DNA of 64,000 bases from Streptomyces lydicus (lineage in GTDB: Bacteria > Actinomycetota > Actinomycetes > Streptomycetales > Streptomycetaceae), in NCBI RefSeq assembly GCF_004125265.1, contig NZ_RDTE01000003.1, positions 1,798,001 to 1,862,000 on the forward strand. Direction: 5' to 3'. The notes below the pieces were generated by a model. That model ran no database searches and was not told the origin of the DNA. It was given only the letters and a program-made list of their open reading frames with translations. How positions within the stretch are numbered: position 1 is the first letter of the stretch; every line of letters starts with the position of its first letter. Shown here piece by piece: positions 60,139 to 64,000 of this stretch. The position numbers were made by a program, and so were the translations under genes.

Positions 60139-60644
60139 GCCGCGAGCCCCGATTCCTGGGCCGCGCCGGAGGAGCAGTCACCTGCCTGGTGCAGGACGCG
60201 GGGATGCGCCGTGAGCCACTCCGACAGCGCCTTCAGCGGCGCCGACTGCGCGGTCCTCGCGCTGGTCGGCTCGGAGCTCTGGAGCTGGAAGGTGTGCTGG
60301 ACGCGGGTGACGAAGTCACTGCTGGGGCTGGGGAACTGGTGGCTGCGGGCCCAGCGGGCTGCTGTGTCGTACACCTCGGCGAGGTCCTCGCCGGCGGCGG
60401 TGAGCCGGTAGCGGTCGGGGGCCTCTTGGTCGGCGTGGACCAGGCCGAGGTCGCGTGCGGTGTCGATGGCGCGGCGAAGTTGCGCGCGTGTGAGGTCGCC
60501 GAAAGCACCCTGGAGGCTGCCGCGCCGGTGGCTGATGGGGCCGTTGTCGTCGATCTCTGTGACCAGGCGGATCAGGCCCGGCAGGGTCAGGGTGCGGATC
60601 GCACGGCGTTCCTGCCGGAGGCTGGAGGGGAGCGGGCGGGTCAT
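60135..60644 (-). CDS. Winged-helix protein, single domain
   Basis: 169 residues from ATG 60644, overlapping the previous gene (ATGA) and the MFS gene (GTGA). A winged-helix pattern spans about 25-100: LIRLVTEIDDNG, LTRAQLRRAIDTARDLGLV, DRYRLTAAGEDLAEVYD. It resembles the second domain of the HxlR-like neighbour. It is likely its regulatory partner, but it could act in the pathway. Confidence 0.7.
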   Translation of the reverse strand: MTRPLPSSLRQERRAIRTLTLPGLIRLVTEIDDNGPISHRRGSLQGAFGDLTRAQLRRAIDTARDLGLVHADQEAPDRYRLTAAGEDLAEVYDTAARWARSHQFPSPSSDFVTRVQHTFQLQSSEPTSARTAQSAPLKALSEWLTAHPRVLHQAGDCSSGAAQESGLAA

Positions 60645-61531
60645 CGGCGCGGCCCCCCTGCCGGGGTGATGGGGCGGGCCGGTATCTGGTGGGAGAAGAG
60701 GTCGCCCGACTTCCACGCAGGCCCGTCCGGGGGCGTGGTGGCAAGGGCTGGGCCGGCGGACCGTACGGCGGGTACGGGAGGAGCCGGACGGCGGGTCGGG
60801 TTAGTCGCCCAGGGGCCGGAACGGTTCTGTGACGGGGCGGGGCCCTGCGCCCGAACCGGCCGCGCGCCGGACTCGGCAGCCGGGGCGGCCCATGCGGAGA
60901 TCGCCTGGAAGACGGGGGCGAGGGCCTGGCCGCTGGCGGACAGCTGGAAGTTGCCGCTGCCGGTGGCCGTGACGAGGCCGTCTTCGACCAGGCGGCCCAG
61001 CGGATGGTAGACGGCCGTCAGCCCGTAGCCGGGCATCGCCTCAGTGGTCAGCGCCTTGGGGTTCGCGCTGCCCCGGCTATGCAGAGACCACAGGATCGGG
61101 GCGGCATGCATCCGGGCAATTAGAGCCAGGGTGTCGTCGATGTTCTGGGCCGGGGCGATCCGCTCGGGTTCCTTCGCGCCGGTGGTCTTGTTGGTGACGA
61201 GTCGCTTCTCCAGGTGGGTGTCGCCCCACGACGCGATCGCGGCCAGGACGGGCATCAGTTCGGCACCGCGCCGGGTGAGTCGGTAGGTGACATGACGCGG
61301 GCCGTACTCCGTGCGTTCGACCACGCCGGCGTTGGTCAGCTGGCGCAGCCGGGGGTGGAGTTGGCCGTCGCGCAGCCACGGCAGCCTCGGCTTGATCTCG
61401 GCATAGCGCAGCGGCTTCGCAGCGAGGGTCATCAGCACCCACACGCTCCAGCGCGGGGCGAGCAGATCCAGCGTCTTGGTGACGCCCGAGAGGTCGTCTT
61501 GGGCGGTGTGGGGCAGACCGGTGGTGGCCAA
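60641..61531 (-). CDS. HxlR-family regulator with two winged-helix domains
   Basis: 296 residues. Residues about 27-105 form an HxlR winged helix (RWSVWVLMTLAAKPLRYAEI, HPRLRQLTNAGVVERTEYG, LTRRGAELMPVLAAIASWG). Residues 140-215 form a second, diverged wing (ILWSLHSRG, YHPLGRLVEDGLVTATGSGN). A Pro-rich C-terminus follows. The usual HxlR length is about 110 residues, so this is a fusion. The translational overlap with the single-domain protein suggests they form a complex. Confidence 0.75.
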   Translation of the reverse strand: MATTGLPHTAQDDLSGVTKTLDLLAPRWSVWVLMTLAAKPLRYAEIKPRLPWLRDGQLHPRLRQLTNAGVVERTEYGPRHVTYRLTRRGAELMPVLAAIASWGDTHLEKRLVTNKTTGAKEPERIAPAQNIDDTLALIARMHAAPILWSLHSRGSANPKALTTEAMPGYGLTAVYHPLGRLVEDGLVTATGSGNFQLSASGQALAPVFQAISAWAAPAAESGARPVRAQGPAPSQNRSGPWATNPTRRPAPPVPAVRSAGPALATTPPDGPAWKSGDLFSHQIPARPITPAGGPRR

Positions 61532-61561
61532 GGAAGGGGCTCCTCAAGCGGTACGGGCGGA

Positions 61562-61984
61562 TCAGCGGGAATGGGAGGGGACGGGCGCCGGGGCCGCGGG
61601 CGCAGGCACAGCAGGCGGTGGGGTGGCGGGTGCCGCTGCACGGCGCAGTCCTCCCAGGACCGCGCCGGTGGCCTTGGCGTAGGCGTCGCGGGTGGCGACG
61701 GACTCGGCGATGCGGCGGGCGCAGTCGAGGATGTGACCGGCAGCGTGGCGGCCGATCTCCCTGTCAGGCGCGCTGAGTTCGCGCAGCCTCTCCAGCTGGA
61801 AGGCGATGTTGCGTTCGGCGAGGTCCAGGTCGCTGTGGCTGCCGGTGAGCGCGCCGAGCAGGGTGGCGTCCGGGGTGTTGTCGGCGAGGGCTTCGAGTTC
61901 GGCGAGCGGCTGGCCGAACAGTTCCTCGATGCGCTCGGCGAGGATCTGGGACACGGAGTGCGTGGTGGCGTCGGGCTGGGGCAA
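61562..61984 (-). CDS. Small helical paralogue 3
   Basis: 140 residues. ILAERIEELFGQPLAELEAL, RHAAGHILDCARRIAESVAT then RDAYAKATGAVLGGL and a Pro/Ala tail. It shares with its two upstream neighbours a helical bundle and the C-terminal signature A(A/T)RD(A/G)(Y/R). Function unknown. It lies 30 bases upstream of the HxlR gene. Confidence 0.65.
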   Translation of the reverse strand: MPQPDATTHSVSQILAERIEELFGQPLAELEALADNTPDATLLGALTGSHSDLDLAERNIAFQLERLRELSAPDREIGRHAAGHILDCARRIAESVATRDAYAKATGAVLGGLRRAAAPATPPPAVPAPAAPAPVPSHSR

Positions 61985-61996
61985 TCGGCGGGTCTT

Positions 61997-62440
61997 TCAG
62001 GGGCGGCGGGTCCGCACTGCCCCGGCCCCACGGGTCGGTGGGACGGGCGGAGCGGTGGCGGTGACCTTCAACTGGGTTTTCTGCACCGGTCGGCTGGGGG
62101 GTTGAGCGGGAGCCGGCATGGTCTGCAGCAGGTCGTCGAGTGCGGTGACGTAGCCGTCGCGAGCTGCCAGAGCCGCCTCCAGCCACTGGGCGTCCCAGCG
62201 CAGGTCCTCGGCGGACAGGGCGCCCATGTCGCCGTCGGCGGCGGTGGCCTCGTGGACGCGATCCCGTACACGAATTACCTGCTCCTCGGCGATGGCGAGG
62301 AAGCTGCGCAGCTCCAGTGCGCGTTGCAGTGCGACCGAGGCACCGGGGTGCGCCGCCTGCGCGTACAAGGCGGCGGGACGGGCGCCGAAGGCGTTCTCCA
62401 GTGCCTGGTCGCGGCTGGTGGGCTTGGCGATGACGCTCAT
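61997..62440 (-). CDS. Small helical paralogue 2
   Basis: 147 residues from ATG 62440, with a four-base overlap on the upstream gene. ALENAFGARPAALYAQAAHP, ALELRSFLAIAEEQVIRVRD and WLEAALAARDGYVTALDDLL, then a basic, Pro-rich tail. It shares the final AARDGY helix with paralogues 1 and 3. No metal, cofactor or membrane signature is seen. Confidence 0.65.
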   Translation of the reverse strand: MSVIAKPTSRDQALENAFGARPAALYAQAAHPGASVALQRALELRSFLAIAEEQVIRVRDRVHEATAADGDMGALSAEDLRWDAQWLEAALAARDGYVTALDDLLQTMPAPAQPPSRPVQKTQLKVTATAPPVPPTRGAGAVRTRRP

Positions 62441-62874
62441 CGCGACGCCCCCCGCGGGGCAACGCCTCGCAGGCCGGGCAGCCTGGGGGCGGTGGTGGTC
62501 AGGGCCGGCGCGCGACGGGCGGCGGGGGATGCACCGCGCCACACGGTTGGGGCGCCGTCGAGGAGGTGGTTCACGACCATGGCGCGGCCGTCCCGGGCGG
62601 CGACCGTGGTGTTGACCTGTTGGGCCAGTTCCATGACGGGGTCATCGAGTTCGCCGGGCTGGGTGCCAAGGGCGTCGACAAGCGCGTCCTCGGCGGTGTC
62701 GAGTGCGTCCTGGGTTTCGGTGAGCAGGCCGTACCAGCGCACGATCGTCGTGGCCTCGGGGTTGGCCTGTGGCGACGCCGTCACCGCTCGGCGCAGTTCG
62801 GCGAGTGGCATCTGGAATCGGTCTTCGATCCGCTCGGTGATGACACCCATGACGTCTTCGCTGAACTCGGTCAC
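62437..62874 (-). CDS. Small helical paralogue 1, first gene of the operon
   Basis: 145 residues from GTG 62874 (AAAGGAG upstream). VMGVITERIEDRFQMPLAEL corresponds to the start of paralogue 3, and TVAARDGRAMVVNHLLDG to its end. These three genes in tandem head a leftward operon of ten genes that continues to 56457 with short gaps or overlaps. Confidence 0.65.
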   Translation of the reverse strand: MTEFSEDVMGVITERIEDRFQMPLAELRRAVTASPQANPEATTIVRWYGLLTETQDALDTAEDALVDALGTQPGELDDPVMELAQQVNTTVAARDGRAMVVNHLLDGAPTVWRGASPAARRAPALTTTAPRLPGLRGVAPRGASR

Positions 62875-62978
62875 GGGAGGTCTCCTTTCGTTCGCGTCAC
62901 GGGGCGGGAAGGCTGCACCGGCAAATCCGTTGTCCTTATGCGGAATTGGCTGCTGGTGCAGGGCTCGGGCTCGCTGAA

Positions 62979-63320
62979 TTAGTGCAGGCAGGTGTAGACG
63001 ACCGGGTAGACGTAGGTCCCGGAAACCCAGCCCTTTGCTCCGGTGGTCTTGTCCGTGATGTACACCCACTCGCCATACTTCGTGGCCTTGTGGACGGTGA
63101 ACTTGTGACTGCGGTACAGAACACCGAGCGCGGTGGACTTCGACGATGCCTTCGATCGGATGGTGACGGCGCTGGCGTGGTGCACCTTGTACGGGTCCGT
63201 CTTGTGGCAGGAGTCGGAGGCAACGGCCGGGGCTGCGGCGCTGGCGGCCGGAGCAGTGACGGCAGGCAGGGCGATAGCCGCGGTTACAGCTGCGACAGCG
63301 GCAATGCGGGAGAGGCGCAA
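62979..63320 (-). CDS. Secreted SH3-like domain protein
   Basis: 113 residues. The signal peptide (MRLSRIAAVAAVTAAIALPA, ending near ASA at about 26-28) is followed by an SH3b-type domain: ASAVTIRSKASSKSTALGVL, KFTVHKATKYGEWVYI and GWVSGTYVYP, with a Cys pair (DSCHK and YTCLH) bracketing it. Typical small extracellular protein of Streptomyces, possibly cell-wall binding. Its stop is 105 bases upstream of the start of the ten-gene operon. Confidence 0.85.
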   Translation of the reverse strand: MRLSRIAAVAAVTAAIALPAVTAPAASAAAPAVASDSCHKTDPYKVHHASAVTIRSKASSKSTALGVLYRSHKFTVHKATKYGEWVYITDKTTGAKGWVSGTYVYPVVYTCLH

Positions 63321-63520
63321 GGGGATTTCCTAACAGTTGAGTGGAGTTGGCGAGGGAACGCGAAAGTGGACCCGCGCTGTTGCCGTTCGGGCCAAGAACA
63401 AGAATCCGGAGAATCCCCGGTTTCGGTAACCGGGGATTGCGTGCTATGTTCCGCCCCGCCTCCCCCAGCGCTGGCATTTCGCCAGCAGGAAAAGGGGGGA
63501 GCGGTGAGGTGCCCGTGAGT

Positions 63521-64000
63521 TCACCGGCCCAGTCCGCGCGGCGGTGCGGGGCGTACCGGCAGCGCGGGGATACCGGTAATGGTGTGGTGGGTCGCCAGTG
63601 AGGCGGTGGGCAGCGGGATCTCCTCACCGCGCCAGTGGCCCTCCCACCACTGAGTGGCCGCCTCGAAGGTCTCGAAGCCGCCCTCGCGCAGGGTGTGCGT
63701 CCAGGCGTCGAAGTCGACCTCTTTGAGAAGCACGCGGAAGGGCAGCGGCGCCTTCTCGTCGAGAGCACGCAGCAGCACGGTGATCTCGATCGGATCGTCG
63801 TCGTGCGTGTAGCTGGTCAGCAGGGCGAAGTGGTCGCCGTCACTGCGCAGCCGCTTCTCCAAGGCTCGGGTGGCCTGGTTGGCGGGTGTGGTTCCGATGC
63901 CGTCGGCGAGGAGGATCTCCTCCTCGGGGCAGCCGCGGGCGATCAGCCAGGACTGGGCCATGGACGGCAGCGGCAGCATCTGGTGAGTGAAGCGGAAGGT
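63521..64000 (-). CDS. Hypothetical protein, partial at the right edge
   Basis: The frame is open to the window end; the first visible ATG is 63979, but codons upstream (FRFTHQ) are plausible, so the gene probably continues. SMAQSWLIARGCPEEEILLA, ATRALEKRLRSDGDHFALLT and FETFEAATQWWEGHWRGE suggest a compact alpha/beta protein. No family is recognised. Confidence 0.6.
   Translation of the reverse strand, partial: TFRFTHQMLPLPSMAQSWLIARGCPEEEILLADGIGTTPANQATRALEKRLRSDGDHFALLTSYTHDDDPIEITVLLRALDEKAPLPFRVLLKEVDFDAWTHTLREGGFETFEAATQWWEGHWRGEEIPLPTASLATHHTITGIPALPVRPAPPRGLGR

Noticed and set aside
1..64000. tRNA, rRNA, riboswitch or CRISPR array anywhere in the window
   Set aside because: No cloverleaf with T-loop consensus, rRNA-like sequence, riboswitch core or regularly spaced repeats was found by eye; a covariance search was not possible.

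Overview
The window is high-GC actinobacterial DNA, almost certainly Streptomyces. This rests on GTG/TTG starts, tandem ATGA/GTGA gene overlaps, a WhiB protein, DUF317 and DUF6233 family proteins, an XRE-TPR regulator and a MAB_1171c-type membrane protein. It reads as accessory DNA (chromosome arm, plasmid or stacked islands): there are no rRNA, tRNA or core housekeeping genes, but there are one near-complete IS5-like element, one IS110-like transposase gene, three IS or integrase fragments, a mobilization module and several cassettes of small uncharacterised operons.

Layout. (1) 1-1491: NUDIX hydrolase genes, the second frameshifted. (2) 1510-17928: an IS5-like element, a six-gene leftward operon (16772 down to 2405), integrase debris and an inverted end of a related IS. 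Both outer ends carry the same 12-bp terminal repeat and a flanking TTA, so the block looks like a composite transposon. The operon encodes a ComEC-like metallo-beta-lactamase-fold hydrolase, a 1437-residue DUF6603-type protein, 756- and 1372-residue proteins of unknown family, and two paralogous beta-rich proteins, one with a tail-fibre-like repeat region. I regard it as the best candidate for an undescribed system. (3) 18.0-28.8 kb: a group rich in nucleotide and RNA chemistry: a VOC protein, a deoxyribosyltransferase-like protein, two 2H phosphoesterases, a NUDIX hydrolase, an SDR, an APH-fold protein and a kinase-kinase-nucleotidyltransferase fusion, divergent from an XRE-TPR regulator. 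(4) 28.8-31.7 kb: a glycosyltransferase, a thioesterase and an MmyB-like regulator.

(5) 31.9-46 kb: a mobilizable element. It has duplicated regulatory DNA (two operator/promoter modules and two copies of a conserved non-coding block), a replication-protein-like winged helix protein, a zinc-finger protein, a WhiB protein, a membrane protein, MobC, a relaxase and a candidate oriT hairpin. An XRE / ImmA-IrrE / MAB_1171c / amidase operon appears to have been inserted between parts of the duplicated module. (6) 46-51.7 kb: an IS110-like transposase, a zinc-ribbon protein, a DUF317 cluster and two GNAT acetyltransferases. (7) 52.0-56.4 kb: a DUF6233 pair, an aerolysin-like protein candidate, an IS fragment, a PI-PLC-like protein and a Ku fragment. 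(8) 56.4-62.9 kb: a leftward operon of ten genes ending at a strong hairpin, encoding three small paralogues, two winged-helix proteins, an MFS transporter, a phage-type small protein, an ATP-grasp ligase and two small proteins; it resembles a small biosynthesis-and-export locus. An SH3-like secreted protein and a partial gene follow.

All functions are inferred from motifs read by eye; no database search was possible.
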